In this document: positions 1-8,023 of the stretch, one piece after another
Position numbering within the stretch: position 1 is the stretch's first letter
How the letters are laid out: every line of letters starts with the position of its first letter
Source: JAAYAN01 sp964437215
Lineage (GTDB): Bacteria > Bacteroidota > Ignavibacteria > Ignavibacteriales > Melioribacteraceae
DNA length: 12,719 nucleotides
Assembly (NCBI GenBank): GCA_964437215.1
Contig: CAYTFZ010000076.1
Location: 1-12,719, forward strand
Direction: 5' to 3'
Program-made: the position numbers and the translations under genes
The notes under the pieces: generated by a model
What the model was told of the DNA's origin: nothing
What the model saw: the letters and a program-made list of their open reading frames with translations, nothing else
The model's database searches: none

Positions 1-1101
1 CTCACCTGGCCGATAAACAAAGGAGCAACTTTCCGCGGAGTTTATAATATTTACAAGAAAAATCTCGATCTTTTCAAAGCAAACAAGACAAAAATAGAAG
101 ACGATATTGTTTCAATTTCCGATTTGAATGATCCTGAAATTGCAAATTATCTTTACGGCGACGAAGAAAAACTTCGCGAAGATATAGATTTGATTACCGG
201 AGTTTACGACAAATTTAACCGCGATGAATATTTGGAAGGAATGTTAGCTCCTGTATTTTTCGGAAGCGCGATTAACAATTTCGGAGTGAAAGAACTGCTT
301 GATACAGTTACGGAAATTGGTCCTACTCCTGTAGGAAGAGACACCGACACGCGCAAAGTAGAATCCACAGAAGAAAAATTCAGCGGGTTCGTGTTTAAAA
401 TTCACGCTAATCTCGATCCCAAACACCGCAACAGGCTTGCATTTTTGCGCATTTGTTCGGGAAAGTTTGAGAGAAATAAATTCTTTTATCACGTACGGCT
501 CGATAAAGAATTCAGATTCGCAAATCCTGCTACATTTATGGCGCAGGCAAAAAGTACAATCGATGAAGCCTTTCCGGGAGATGTTGTTGGACTTTACGAT
601 ACAGGAAATTTTAAAATTGGCGACACACTTACCGAAGGCGAAAAAATGATGTTCCGCGGAATACCGAGTTTTTCACCGGAAATATTTAAAGAGCTTGTAA
701 ATCAGGACCCAATGAAATCGAAACAGCTTGATAAAGGAATCCGCCAGCTTACGGATGAAGGAGTTGCCCAGTTGTTTTTGCAGCATCAGGGAACGAAAAA
801 AATTGTAGGAACTGTGGGCGATTTGCAGTTTGATGTAATTCAATACAGGCTTTTACAGGAATACGGCGCAAACGCAATGTTTCGTCCGCTTTCATTTTCC
901 AAAGCTTGCTGGCTCACAGCCGATGACCCGAAAATCCTTGAAGATTTCGCGCGGTATAAAGGTCAGAATATTGCCTTCGATAAAGATGATAATATGGTTT
1001 ATTTTGCCGAATCCGAATGGATGCTGAGACGCACGATGGAAGATAATAAGAAGATACAATTCCATTTTACATCCGAGTTTAAGACGGAAAAGATTCAATA
1101 A
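1..1101 (+). CDS. prfC: Peptide chain release factor 3 (RF3), 5'-truncated by window edge
   Basis: The reading frame is open from base 1 and ends at TAA 1099-1101, giving 366 residues. RF3 is usually about 530 residues, so about 160 N-terminal residues, including the P-loop of the G domain, lie outside the window. RF3 is a cytoplasmic translational GTPase that recycles RF1/RF2 from the ribosome after peptide release. What is visible is the end of the G domain (TWPI and FRGVY near the start, then APVFFGSAINNFGV), domain II (FSGFVFKIHANLDPKHR, then FMAQ and FPGDVVGL) and domain III (RGIPSFSPE, KQLDKGIRQL, VGDLQFDVIQYRL). These follow the E. coli RF3 pattern closely and separate it from EF-G. 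A TTG at 124 is an internal codon and not a start. The gene converges on the glycosyltransferase gene, 38 bp away. No frameshift or odd base use is seen. Confidence 0.96.
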   Translation, partial: LTWPINKGATFRGVYNIYKKNLDLFKANKTKIEDDIVSISDLNDPEIANYLYGDEEKLREDIDLITGVYDKFNRDEYLEGMLAPVFFGSAINNFGVKELLDTVTEIGPTPVGRDTDTRKVESTEEKFSGFVFKIHANLDPKHRNRLAFLRICSGKFERNKFFYHVRLDKEFRFANPATFMAQAKSTIDEAFPGDVVGLYDTGNFKIGDTLTEGEKMMFRGIPSFSPEIFKELVNQDPMKSKQLDKGIRQLTDEGVAQLFLQHQGTKKIVGTVGDLQFDVIQYRLLQEYGANAMFRPLSFSKACWLTADDPKILEDFARYKGQNIAFDKDDNMVYFAESEWMLRRTMEDNKKIQFHFTSEFKTEKIQ

Positions 1102-1119
1102 GCTTTTTGAGGATTTGAC

Positions 1120-1137
1120 TAATAAAGCGATTTATTA
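1120..1137. terminator. Weak AT-only hairpin between convergent genes
   Basis: TAATAAA (1120-1126), loop GCGA, TTTATTA (1131-1137) form a perfect 7-bp inverted repeat in the 38-bp gap between the prfC stop and the stop of the reverse-strand glycosyltransferase. An outer AGCTT (1101-1105) also matches AAGCT (1137-1141). The stem has no G-C pair and no long T tract follows on either strand. It is at best a weak bidirectional terminator and may be chance in AT-rich DNA. Confidence 0.25.
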
Positions 1138-1139
1138 AG

Positions 1140-2249
1140 CTAAATTTTTGCCAGTTTGTTATATAGAAGAATAATTTTACCAATCTGGTCTTCTTTTCCG
1201 AAATTATTCTCGACCCTTAATCTTGCTGCTTTGCCCATCCGCTGGCGCAGTTCTCCCGATTCAGCCAGAATATTTAATTTCTCGGCAAGATCTTCGGCAT
1301 TTTGCTTTTCAAAAAGAAGCGAAGTTTCGCCGTCAACTGCTATATCAAGAATTCCATCCGATCTTGTTGCAACGCTTGGTTTTCCCATTGCCATTGCCTC
1401 AATAAGCGCAATCCCGAAAGCCTCGGAATGCGAAGGGAAAGCGAAAATATCCATCGCGTTCAAAACTTCGGGCATATCGCTTCTGTATCCGGTAAAAATT
1501 GTCTTCTGTTCAATCCCGTAATCTTTTATCATCTGCTTAATTTTATCTGCATATTCCTGCTCGCCTCGGCTTGCTTCGCCAACAAACATAAATCTTAAAT
1601 TATCTTTATTTATTTTTTTTGCAGCAATAATAAATTCTTCGTGGCCTTTGCCGGGTGAAAATCTGGCAGACATTCCTATTACAATATCATTTTCTTTTAT
1701 TCCTAATTCGGTACGTGCTGCTGTTTTGTTGTATTTTGCCGGATCAAACTTTTTTAGGTCTGTCCAGTTATGAATCAATTCAATTTTTCCGGGTTCAAGC
1801 GGACAAGTATCAAGAAGATTTTGCGAAATCACTTTACTGATTGATATAGCTTTATCAACCCTTTTATACAATTTTTTATGAAGGAAATCCTTTTTCACAA
1901 TGTACGAACCAAGCTGTTTTGAAAGTATCAGCGGAGTTTTTTTTCCTGATAAATTTAACGCGGGTACGAGAAGCCACAAATCTTTTGAATAATGTGAATG
2001 GATAATATCAAAATTTTCTTTTAACATTATTCTGCTTGTTTCCCAGATTAACAAAGGGGCAAAGTAACCGGGATTTTTAATCTGCAGGGTTTGCATATCT
2101 GCTTTTAATGATTCGCGTGCAATCCGCGAATTTCTGCAGGCAAGAACAGTAACATCATATCCTTTCGATTTCATATAGCCGGCGGTTTCCAGAAATATCA
2201 TTTCCATCCCGCCCCAGCTTTCCGATAAACACGTGAAAAGTATTTTCAT
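1140..2249 (-). CDS. GT4-family glycosyltransferase (GT-B fold)
   Basis: The protein has 369 residues, the usual length for a retaining GT4 glycosyltransferase, which moves a sugar from a nucleotide-sugar donor to a glycan or lipid acceptor on the inner face of the membrane. The N-terminal Rossmann half starts MKILFTCLSESWGGMEM; its glycine pair (G13, G14) is the usual loop near the donor phosphates. The C-terminal donor domain has the R196/K201 pair in ARFSPGKGHEEF, VGEASRGEQEY, the TGYRSDMPEVLNAMDIF helix entry, and the hallmark E-x7-E at E276 and E284 in SEAFGIALIEAMAMGKP. No signal peptide or membrane segment is seen. ATG 2247-2249 is preceded by an A-rich stretch without a clear Shine-Dalgarno. 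The donor and acceptor cannot be read from sequence; surface polysaccharide or LPS synthesis is the likely setting. The gene stands alone, convergent with prfC and divergent from the barrel gene. Confidence 0.9.
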   Translation of the reverse strand: MKILFTCLSESWGGMEMIFLETAGYMKSKGYDVTVLACRNSRIARESLKADMQTLQIKNPGYFAPLLIWETSRIMLKENFDIIHSHYSKDLWLLVPALNLSGKKTPLILSKQLGSYIVKKDFLHKKLYKRVDKAISISKVISQNLLDTCPLEPGKIELIHNWTDLKKFDPAKYNKTAARTELGIKENDIVIGMSARFSPGKGHEEFIIAAKKINKDNLRFMFVGEASRGEQEYADKIKQMIKDYGIEQKTIFTGYRSDMPEVLNAMDIFAFPSHSEAFGIALIEAMAMGKPSVATRSDGILDIAVDGETSLLFEKQNAEDLAEKLNILAESGELRQRMGKAARLRVENNFGKEDQIGKIILLYNKLAKI

Positions 2250-2365
2250 TTTTATTCAGTTTTTTTTAATGTCCGAAAAATAGGTATTCCGTTAAAATTT
2301 TCAGAATTTTTATTTTGTTTTAATTTGAGTTTCAGTTTTAATAAAATTCGCCTATTAATATTTAG

Positions 2366-2380
2366 ATACATCAAATGTAT
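2366..2380. promoter_or_regulatory. Perfect 6-3-6 palindrome in divergent spacer, possible operator
   Basis: ATACAT-CAA-ATGTAT is a perfect inverted repeat with 6-bp arms. It lies in the 264-bp spacer between the divergent glycosyltransferase and outer-membrane protein genes, about 33 bp upstream of the candidate -35 of the latter. Its size and symmetry would suit a dimeric regulator. No second copy was noticed, and AT-rich DNA yields such repeats by chance. The rest of the spacer is AT-rich with no further structure that I can support. Confidence 0.2.
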
Positions 2381-2412
2381 TTTATTGTATAAGTAATTTT
2401 CTTAATTTACGA

Positions 2413-2440
2413 CTTACATCAATAAAAAGTTTGGTATAAT
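2413..2440 (+). promoter_or_regulatory. Sigma70-like promoter for the outer-membrane protein gene
   Basis: A perfect -10 box TATAAT (2435-2440) is preceded at 16 bp by CTTACA (2413-2418), which matches four of six positions of TTGACA. Transcription would start near 2447, leaving a leader of about 67 nt before the ATG at 2514. The leader contains the strong Shine-Dalgarno of that gene. If the host used the Bacteroidetes-type sigma factor (TAnnTTTG -7 box), this match would be less meaningful; no good TAnnTTTG was seen at a suitable place. Confidence 0.45.
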
Positions 2441-2513
2441 AAATAATTTCTTTAACAATCCAATTTTAATTTTAACTGATATAAAACTAAAACCTAATTC
2501 TGGGAGGCATTAA

Positions 2514-3230
2514 ATGAAGTTAAAACCAGTCTTCGTTACAGCAGCTCTTTTTTTTACATTTATCAGCGCGCAGGAAAAACCTGATTCTACACATTCACTA
2601 AAAGCCGGTTCTTGGGCGTTGCAATTCGGCATCTCAAATAATTTCACATTATCAAATTTTAACGGCAGCACTTTTTCAGGAAAATATCATTTAACTGACC
2701 AATCAGCAATAAGATTAAGCATTACGGCAAATGGACAGAACGGAGAAGTTGAGAATATTGAATCTGCCAGAAATAAAAATAATAAAGTTGAGGGATCGTA
2801 TCCCATAGATAACTATAACGTTTCAATAAAACCAGTTTATATTTTCTATCCTTCAAATTCAAATAATTTTAATTTTTATTTTGGCGCGGGTCCATTATTT
2901 AATTTAAGTAGTTATAAATCTGGTAATAGCTATGCAGGATTTAATGCTGACACCCTGTATTCCAAAAATAACTCAAGGAATAAAAGAGATGGTTTTGAGA
3001 TCGGCTTTACAGGCCTAGCCGGTGTAGAATATTTTGTAACATCTTATTTTAGCATTCACGCAGAATATTCTGCTTCTTTAACTTATCAAATTCAAAAGCA
3101 GGAATATGCCGAGGAAACAATCTATATGTATGAGAAAAATAATCCTCGTGTTTATTATTCCAACAACAAATCAAAATTATGGAAATTTTATCCCGGTTCA
3201 GTTCTTTTCGGTCTTTCGGTTTATTTATAA
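2514..3230 (+). CDS. Secreted outer-membrane beta-barrel protein, function unknown
   Basis: The protein has 238 residues with a clear Sec signal peptide: K2 and K4, a hydrophobic core at about residues 5-17, and probable cleavage after FISA, leaving Q20 as the first mature residue. The mature chain alternates polar and aromatic residues in short stretches (WALQFGIS, TFSGKYHL, VSIKPVYIFYP, FNFYFGAGPLFNL, FEIGFTGLAGVEYF, YFSIHAEYSASL) separated by Asn/Ser-rich loops. It ends in a strand-like VLFGLSVYL. This is the pattern of a small 8-10-strand outer-membrane barrel of the OmpA/OmpX/OMP_b-brl type. The start is well fixed: ATG 2514 follows GGGAGG (2502-2507) at 6 nt. The gene has its own promoter and terminator, so it is a single-gene unit. 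A ligand or transport role cannot be told from sequence. Confidence 0.75.
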   Translation: MKLKPVFVTAALFFTFISAQEKPDSTHSLKAGSWALQFGISNNFTLSNFNGSTFSGKYHLTDQSAIRLSITANGQNGEVENIESARNKNNKVEGSYPIDNYNVSIKPVYIFYPSNSNNFNFYFGAGPLFNLSSYKSGNSYAGFNADTLYSKNNSRNKRDGFEIGFTGLAGVEYFVTSYFSIHAEYSASLTYQIQKQEYAEETIYMYEKNNPRVYYSNNKSKLWKFYPGSVLFGLSVYL

Positions 3231-3246
3231 ATACTACCGTTAAAAA

Positions 3247-3279
3247 AGAGGCGTTGAAAACAACGTCTCTGCGTTTTTT
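3247..3279 (+). terminator. Strong intrinsic terminator after the barrel-protein gene
   Basis: The stem AGAGGCGTTG (3247-3256), loop AAAA and CAACGTCTCT (3261-3270) pair over 10 bp with a single G-U wobble. GCG and a T6 run (3274-3279) follow, then a T8 run shortly after. An A6 run (3242-3247) lies on the 5' side, so weaker function on the reverse strand is possible. It starts 16 bp after the stop codon of the barrel gene and separates that gene from the SulP gene downstream. Confidence 0.85.
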
Positions 3280-3367
3280 CATCTTTTTTTTGTTTTTCCA
3301 ACCTGCATTTAAATAATAATCTAAGCTTTTATTATATTTACTGAATTAATATTCAGGAATTATCAGA

Positions 3368-5074
3368 ATGGTACCAAAATTATTTACTACTTTTAAAACG
3401 TACTCAAAAGATCAATTTTTTAAAGACGCGTCAGCCGGTGTAATTGTAGGTATTGTTGCGCTGCCACTTGCAATAGCGTTTGCAATAGCATCCGGAGTTT
3501 CACCCGAAAAAGGATTAATTACAGCAATTATCGGCGGATTTATTGTTTCGTTTCTTGGAGGCAGCCGCGTTCAAATTGGCGGTCCCACAGGAGCTTTTAT
3601 TGTAATTGTTTATGGAATAATTGAAAATTACGGTCTTACCGGACTTACAATAGCCACAGTAATGGCAGGTATTATCCTAATGATAATGGGTTTTGCCAAG
3701 TTCGGATCTATGATTAAATTTATTCCCTATCCTGTTGTTGTAGGATTTACAAGCGGCATAGCTTTAATCATTTTTTCAACACAGATAAAAGACCTTTTCG
3801 GATTGGACATTGCAAAAGTCCCTTCGGAATTTATTGAAAAATGGGCTTCCTACAGCGAGAACTTCCATTCAATCAATTATTATGCGTTAGGAATTAGCCT
3901 TTTATGTCTGCTGATAATTATCTTCTGGTCGAAAATAACGAAAAAAATTCCCGGTTCACTTATAGCGCTTATTGTTGCAACAGTTCTTGTTACAATATTC
4001 AAACTTCCTGTTGAAACTATCGGAAGCAAATTCGGAACAATTTCGGCTTCAATTCCTAAACCGGAAATGGTTGGTTTTAATCTTGAAACAATTAAAAATT
4101 TAATAATGCCTGCAACTACAATAGCACTTCTGGCAGCCATCGAGTCTCTTCTTTCGGCAGTTGTTGCCGATGGAATGATTGGAGGAAGACACAGAAGCAA
4201 TATGGAACTTATTGCGCAGGGAGCAGCCAACATTGTTGTACCTCTTTTTGGCGGAATACCTGTTACCGGCGCAATCGCGCGTACCGCAACAAATATTAAA
4301 AACGGCGGAAGAACCCCGGTTGCAGGAATTATTCACGCATTTACTCTTTTATTAATTATGCTTTTCTTTGGTCAGTTTGCCCAATTAATTCCTATGGCGG
4401 CGCTTGCTGCAGTGCTTGTTATTGTTTCGTATAATATGAGCGAATGGAAAACTTTTGTTTCAATATTAAAAAGTCCCCGCAGCGATGTTATGGTTTTATT
4501 AACCACTTTCGGGTTAACAGTTATTTTTGATTTAACTGTTGCAATTGAAATAGGGATGGTACTTGCAGTTTTCTTGTTTATGAGAAGAATGGCTACAGTA
4601 ACAAATGTTGGAGTTATAACACGGGAATTTAATGAAGAAGAGGAACCGCCGGTAGATCCAATGTCGATTGATAAAAAGTCAATTCCTGCAGGAGTTGAAG
4701 TGTTTGAAGTAAACGGACCTTTCTTCTTCGGAGCTGCCGAAAAATTTAAAGCAGCTATGCGCCAAGTTGAAAACCCGCCAAAAATTAGAATTATAAGAAT
4801 GAGAAACGTACCGGCAATTGATGCAACAGGAATGAACGCTTTAATGGATGTTTACAAAGAATCTGTAAAACAAGGAGTTTATTTCCTTTTATCGGGAGTT
4901 CATACCCAGCCGCTTTTTGCTTTAGAAAAAGCAGGATTTCTTGATAAAATCGGCGAGGATAATATTTTCGGAAATATAGATGATGCTCTTGATAAATCGA
5001 GAGAAATATTAGGTCTTCCTAAGCTTGGCAGATCAAAAGACTTTATACCGAGTGTTAAGCGCGAAATGAATTAA
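3368..5074 (+). CDS. SulP/SLC26-family anion transporter with C-terminal STAS domain
   Basis: The protein has 568 residues, the normal SulP length. SulP proteins are inner-membrane carriers for sulfate, bicarbonate, dicarboxylates or other anions. The hydrophobic transport domain covers about residues 20-405 and contains ASAGVIVGIVALPLAIAFAIASG in TM1, the substrate-site GGPTGAF on TM3 (71-77), and the family signature around TM8 (AAIESLLSAVVAD at 256-268, then GGRHRSNMELIAQGAAN and GGIPVTGAIARTATN). A cytoplasmic STAS domain follows (about 440-550), with the DATG motif at 485-488 as in STAS anti-anti-sigma folds; T487 is in the phosphoacceptor-like position. ATG 3368 follows AGGA (3355-3358) at 9 nt. 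The substrate cannot be assigned. The gene lies 53 bp before the first complex-I-like gene, on the same strand and without a convincing terminator, so it probably leads that operon. No carbonic anhydrase domain or neighbour is present. Confidence 0.92.
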   Translation: MVPKLFTTFKTYSKDQFFKDASAGVIVGIVALPLAIAFAIASGVSPEKGLITAIIGGFIVSFLGGSRVQIGGPTGAFIVIVYGIIENYGLTGLTIATVMAGIILMIMGFAKFGSMIKFIPYPVVVGFTSGIALIIFSTQIKDLFGLDIAKVPSEFIEKWASYSENFHSINYYALGISLLCLLIIIFWSKITKKIPGSLIALIVATVLVTIFKLPVETIGSKFGTISASIPKPEMVGFNLETIKNLIMPATTIALLAAIESLLSAVVADGMIGGRHRSNMELIAQGAANIVVPLFGGIPVTGAIARTATNIKNGGRTPVAGIIHAFTLLLIMLFFGQFAQLIPMAALAAVLVIVSYNMSEWKTFVSILKSPRSDVMVLLTTFGLTVIFDLTVAIEIGMVLAVFLFMRRMATVTNVGVITREFNEEEEPPVDPMSIDKKSIPAGVEVFEVNGPFFFGAAEKFKAAMRQVENPPKIRIIRMRNVPAIDATGMNALMDVYKESVKQGVYFLLSGVHTQPLFALEKAGFLDKIGEDNIFGNIDDALDKSREILGLPKLGRSKDFIPSVKREMN

Positions 5075-5088
5075 CGGAGGCAGCAATT

Positions 5089-5121
5089 TTGCTTTTTCAG
5101 GATATTTTTCCATTCAGCTGA
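5089..5121 (+). CDS. Possible 10-codon leader ORF before the HyfB-like gene
   Basis: A strong Shine-Dalgarno GGAGG (5076-5080) sits 8 nt before TTG 5089. It opens a 10-codon frame (LLFQDIFPFS) ending at TGA 5119-5121, only 6 nt before the ATG of the HyfB-like gene and in the same frame. That ATG has no Shine-Dalgarno of its own, so the short ORF could deliver ribosomes to it by translational coupling. Alternatively, the GGAGG-TTG is the ancestral start of the HyfB-like protein and the TGA is a nonsense mutation or sequencing error. It could also be chance. The sequence alone does not decide. Confidence 0.3.
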   Translation: MLFQDIFPFS

Positions 5122-5127
5122 TGCGAT

Positions 5128-7095
5128 ATGGAGAATAAATTTTACGAAAGATTTTTAATTTTATTTACTTTGGCAGTAGTAATTTTTACTTCTGCCATTG
5201 CTGTATATTCTTTAACTGAAAAAGAAATTGAATTTGTTGTAACCGGAAATCAGTTGATCGGGCAAATTCCTCTCCGCATTGATGCACTGAGCGGCTGGAT
5301 GATTTTAATTATCAACTTCACCTTACTTACGGGAATACTTTACGGAACAGGCTACCTCAAGCATTACAATGAGAACAAGGCAAATTTAATATTTCACCGA
5401 TTTTGTTTAGCCTTTCTTCATATAACAATGCTGCTTGTCTGCACAGTTCAAAATTTTATTGCCTTCCTTATCGTTTGGGAATTAATGACAGTTTCAGCTT
5501 TTATTCTTGTAATTTTTGAGTACTGGAAGTCCGAAACAATTAAAGCAGGAATAAACTATTTTATTCAATCGCACATTGGTGTATTGTTAATTATTATTGC
5601 TTTTATCTGGGTAATTGCTCAAACCGGTTCCACTGATTTTAACGCAATCCACGATTTTTCGAAGCAGCTTTCAGGCACTCTCAGCATTACATTATTTATT
5701 ATTCTTTTTGTCGGTTTCGGTTTTAAAGCCGGATTTGTTCCGCTTCATACCTGGCTGCCTTATGCACACCCCGCAGCGCCTTCGCACGTTTCGGGAATTA
5801 TGTCCGGAGTGATTATAAAACTTGGCATTTATGGAATTCTCCGCACTCTTTTGCTGATTAACAGCGAATATCTTGCAATCGGCGAGTTCGTTTTAATTGT
5901 TTCAATTATTACAAGTCTGTATGGTGTTATGCTGGCAATAGTTCAGCATAATCTTAAAAAACTACTTGCTTACCACAGCATAGAAAACATAGGCATTATC
6001 GGCATTGGCATAGGTTTGGGATCGATAGGTTTGGGACTAAAAAATAATACGTTGGCAATTGCTGGTTTTGCCGGGGGACTTTTACATATTCTTAATCACT
6101 CGCTGTTTAAATCGTTGTTGTTTTACGGAGCTGGAAGTGTTTATCAGAAAACCGGAACGCTTAATATTGAAAAACTCGGCGGACTGATAAAGAAAATGCC
6201 GAAGACTGCAATTCTATTTCTCATACCGGCATTGGCAATTTGCGGACTTCCGCCTTTCAACGGCTTTATTTCGGAATTTTTAATTTATTCAGGTTTATTT
6301 AAAGGACTTCAAACACAAAGTTTTGCATTTTCACTTTTTATTATTACCGCTATTTTTGCCCTTGTTCTTACAGGCGGACTTGCATTTCTTTGCTTTACAA
6401 AAGCATTCGGCATTGTGTTTTTAGGAAATCCCCGAAGCCGGTATCCTGAAGAACCCGATGAAATATCCTTCGGGATGCTCTTGCCGAAATATTTAATTAG
6501 CGCCTTGATAATTGCAATCGGCCTTTTCCCTAAATATTTCCTGCAGCTTTTAAAAAGTCCGGTAGCACTTTTTATCCCCGATATAAATAATTCTGCATCC
6601 GGCTACTTTACCGCCCAGACAGATTTACTTTCGAACATAGGTTTTGCAGGATTTATTTTTTTAGGGATTACAATAGCAGTTTATTACGCAAAAATATATT
6701 TCGAAAAGAAAAAAGCAACTTCAGTTTCCCCGACCTGGGGTTGCGGTTATATTGCCCCTGATTCGAAAATGCAGTACACTGCAAGTTCTTTTGTAAAACC
6801 TTATTCAAACCTGGTTGAACCTCTGCTTATTCTTCATAAAAGCGATGTTGTAATTGATGAAGTATTCCCCGGGAAAAAAGAATATTCGAGCCACACTTAC
6901 GATAAACTAGAATTTTACCTGATAGATAAAGTTCTAAAAAATATTAAAAAGCTTTTATCTAAACTAAACTTCCTGCAAAACGGCAGGCTGCAAATGTATA
7001 TTCTTTACGGTTTAATATTTATACTTTTTATAATTCTATTTTCCTATGCCGAATATTTAATTCAGCTGATTTCTAATTTTATTAGTCCGGAATAA
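5128..7095 (+). CDS. hyfB: HyfB/NuoL-like antiporter-type membrane subunit (EhrA-like)
   Basis: The protein has 655 residues, close to the about 670 of HyfB/HycC, and is almost wholly membrane-spanning (about 14-16 segments). It belongs to the Mrp/NuoL/M/N proton-conducting family that forms the ion-pumping arm of complex I and group 4 hydrogenases. The core residues are all present: E118 in VWELMTVSAF (TM5 Glu), K200 in FGFKAGFVPLHTWLPYAHPA (TM7 Lys), K231 in SGVIIKLGIYGILR (TM8), H320/H324/K328 in LLHILNHSLFKSLLFYGAG, and K425 in FTKAFGIVFLG (TM12 Lys). The C-terminal WGCGY and MQYTASSF motifs are HyfB-like and unlike NuoL, and there is no long NuoL lateral helix. ATG 5128 is the first usable start after the in-frame TGA at 5119; it lacks a Shine-Dalgarno (see the leader ORF). 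The next gene begins 3 bp after its stop. Confidence 0.92.
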   Translation: MENKFYERFLILFTLAVVIFTSAIAVYSLTEKEIEFVVTGNQLIGQIPLRIDALSGWMILIINFTLLTGILYGTGYLKHYNENKANLIFHRFCLAFLHITMLLVCTVQNFIAFLIVWELMTVSAFILVIFEYWKSETIKAGINYFIQSHIGVLLIIIAFIWVIAQTGSTDFNAIHDFSKQLSGTLSITLFIILFVGFGFKAGFVPLHTWLPYAHPAAPSHVSGIMSGVIIKLGIYGILRTLLLINSEYLAIGEFVLIVSIITSLYGVMLAIVQHNLKKLLAYHSIENIGIIGIGIGLGSIGLGLKNNTLAIAGFAGGLLHILNHSLFKSLLFYGAGSVYQKTGTLNIEKLGGLIKKMPKTAILFLIPALAICGLPPFNGFISEFLIYSGLFKGLQTQSFAFSLFIITAIFALVLTGGLAFLCFTKAFGIVFLGNPRSRYPEEPDEISFGMLLPKYLISALIIAIGLFPKYFLQLLKSPVALFIPDINNSASGYFTAQTDLLSNIGFAGFIFLGITIAVYYAKIYFEKKKATSVSPTWGCGYIAPDSKMQYTASSFVKPYSNLVEPLLILHKSDVVIDEVFPGKKEYSSHTYDKLEFYLIDKVLKNIKKLLSKLNFLQNGRLQMYILYGLIFILFIILFSYAEYLIQLISNFISPE

Positions 7096-7098
7096 AAG

Positions 7099-8019
7099 AT
7101 GATAGGTTTTATTTCGATATTGTTAATAAGTTTTTTCTTTTCAGGATTGGTTAACCGTACAAAAAGTATTGTTGCCGGAAGAAAAGGTCCGGTAATTCTT
7201 CAGCCGGTTAAGGATGTTATAAAACTTTTGCGCAAAGGCTCGGTTTACAGCAGTACAAGCAGCATAATTTTTAGGGTTGCTCCGACTATTTATTTCAGTT
7301 CCGTGCTTTCTGCAATTTTATTCATTCCATTCGGTACATTCCCTGGAATTCTTTCATTCAATTTCGATTTTGTAATGTTTGCATATCTTCTTGCTTTTGG
7401 GAAATTTTTTATGATAATTGCCTCGCTTGATACCGGAAGCAGTTTTGAAGGAATGGGAGCAAGCCGCGAAGCTTTATATTCAATGCTCATTGAACCAGCC
7501 TTTTTTATCACAATGGGTTCGCTAAGTTTGTTTACAGGGTATACTTCATTTTATCGGATTTTTGAATCCATTCATTTTATCAACCCCGAAATGCAGGCTG
7601 TTTCAATCTCTTTCAGTCTTATTGCTGTTTATGTTTTTATGGTTATGGGGCTCATTGAAAACAGCCGTATACCTGTGGATGACCCGAATACACATCTTGA
7701 ACTGACAATGATTCACGAAGTGATGGTGCTTGATAACAGCGGTTTTGATTTGGGATTGATTTTATTTACAAGCTTCTTAAAATTTGCAATGTACGGAGCG
7801 CTGATAAGCAATTTATTCCTTTCATATTTTTCTTCAATTCCTGTTATGATAATAATCTTTTTAGGAATTCAGTTTTTATATGCTGTTTTTACGGGACTGG
7901 TGGAATCGTTTATGGCAAGATTCAGAATTAACCAGAACCCTCAGTTCGTTCTGCTGCTTTCATCAGTTGCACTTTTAATTTTTCTAATTGTAATGATAAA
8001 AATCGGGAGAATCGGTTAA
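7099..8019 (+). CDS. hyfC: HyfC/NuoH-like membrane anchor subunit (EhrB-like)
   Basis: The protein has 306 residues and about 8 membrane segments. NuoH/HyfC subunits hold the peripheral arm to the membrane arm and carry part of the coupling path. The first cytoplasmic loop has the family signature: R28-K-G-P, then LQPVKDVIKLL (34-44), a form of GPxxLQPxxDxxKLL. Later, DTGSSFEGMGASREA (111-125) and ENSRIPVDDPNTHLELTMIHE (187-207) match the acidic loops that line the interface with the large subunit, with E187, E201 and E207 kept. ATG 7099 lies 3 bp after the preceding stop and the next gene starts 4 bp after this one, so translation is probably coupled. The interface loops are fully group-4-like, showing that the membrane anchor is intact although the hydrogenase active site in the partner subunit is lost. 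Confidence 0.93.
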   Translation: MIGFISILLISFFFSGLVNRTKSIVAGRKGPVILQPVKDVIKLLRKGSVYSSTSSIIFRVAPTIYFSSVLSAILFIPFGTFPGILSFNFDFVMFAYLLAFGKFFMIIASLDTGSSFEGMGASREALYSMLIEPAFFITMGSLSLFTGYTSFYRIFESIHFINPEMQAVSISFSLIAVYVFMVMGLIENSRIPVDDPNTHLELTMIHEVMVLDNSGFDLGLILFTSFLKFAMYGALISNLFLSYFSSIPVMIIIFLGIQFLYAVFTGLVESFMARFRINQNPQFVLLLSSVALLIFLIVMIKIGRIG

Positions 8020-8023
8020 CTAA

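Noticed and set aside
124..1101. Independent gene starting at TTG 124
   Set aside because: The frame is open upstream to base 1 and the upstream residues (TWPI, FRGVY) continue the RF3 G domain, so 124 is internal to prfC.
1156..1840. Forward-strand open frames opposite the glycosyltransferase
   Set aside because: The reverse-strand product has full GT4 motifs. The forward frames have none and no suitable ribosome sites.
2250..2513. Riboswitch or small RNA in the divergent spacer
   Set aside because: Apart from one short palindrome and a promoter, the spacer is AT-rich without multi-helix structure or any conserved riboswitch core that I can recognise.
3880..4336. Open reverse-strand frames inside the SulP gene
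   Set aside because: They lie wholly antisense to a well-conserved gene, show no family motif and have low-complexity Ile/Ser-rich or Asn/Cys-rich content typical of shadow frames.
5082..5093. Terminator between SulP and the HyfB-like gene
   Set aside because: AGCAATTTTGCT followed by TTTTT can pair only four bases around a four-base loop, too weak to stop transcription. The two genes are treated as co-transcribed.
5119..5121. TGA read as selenocysteine or read through to extend the HyfB-like protein
   Set aside because: No SECIS-like hairpin is evident directly after it, and the position before the first membrane helix has no known selenocysteine in this family. A leader ORF or lost start is simpler.
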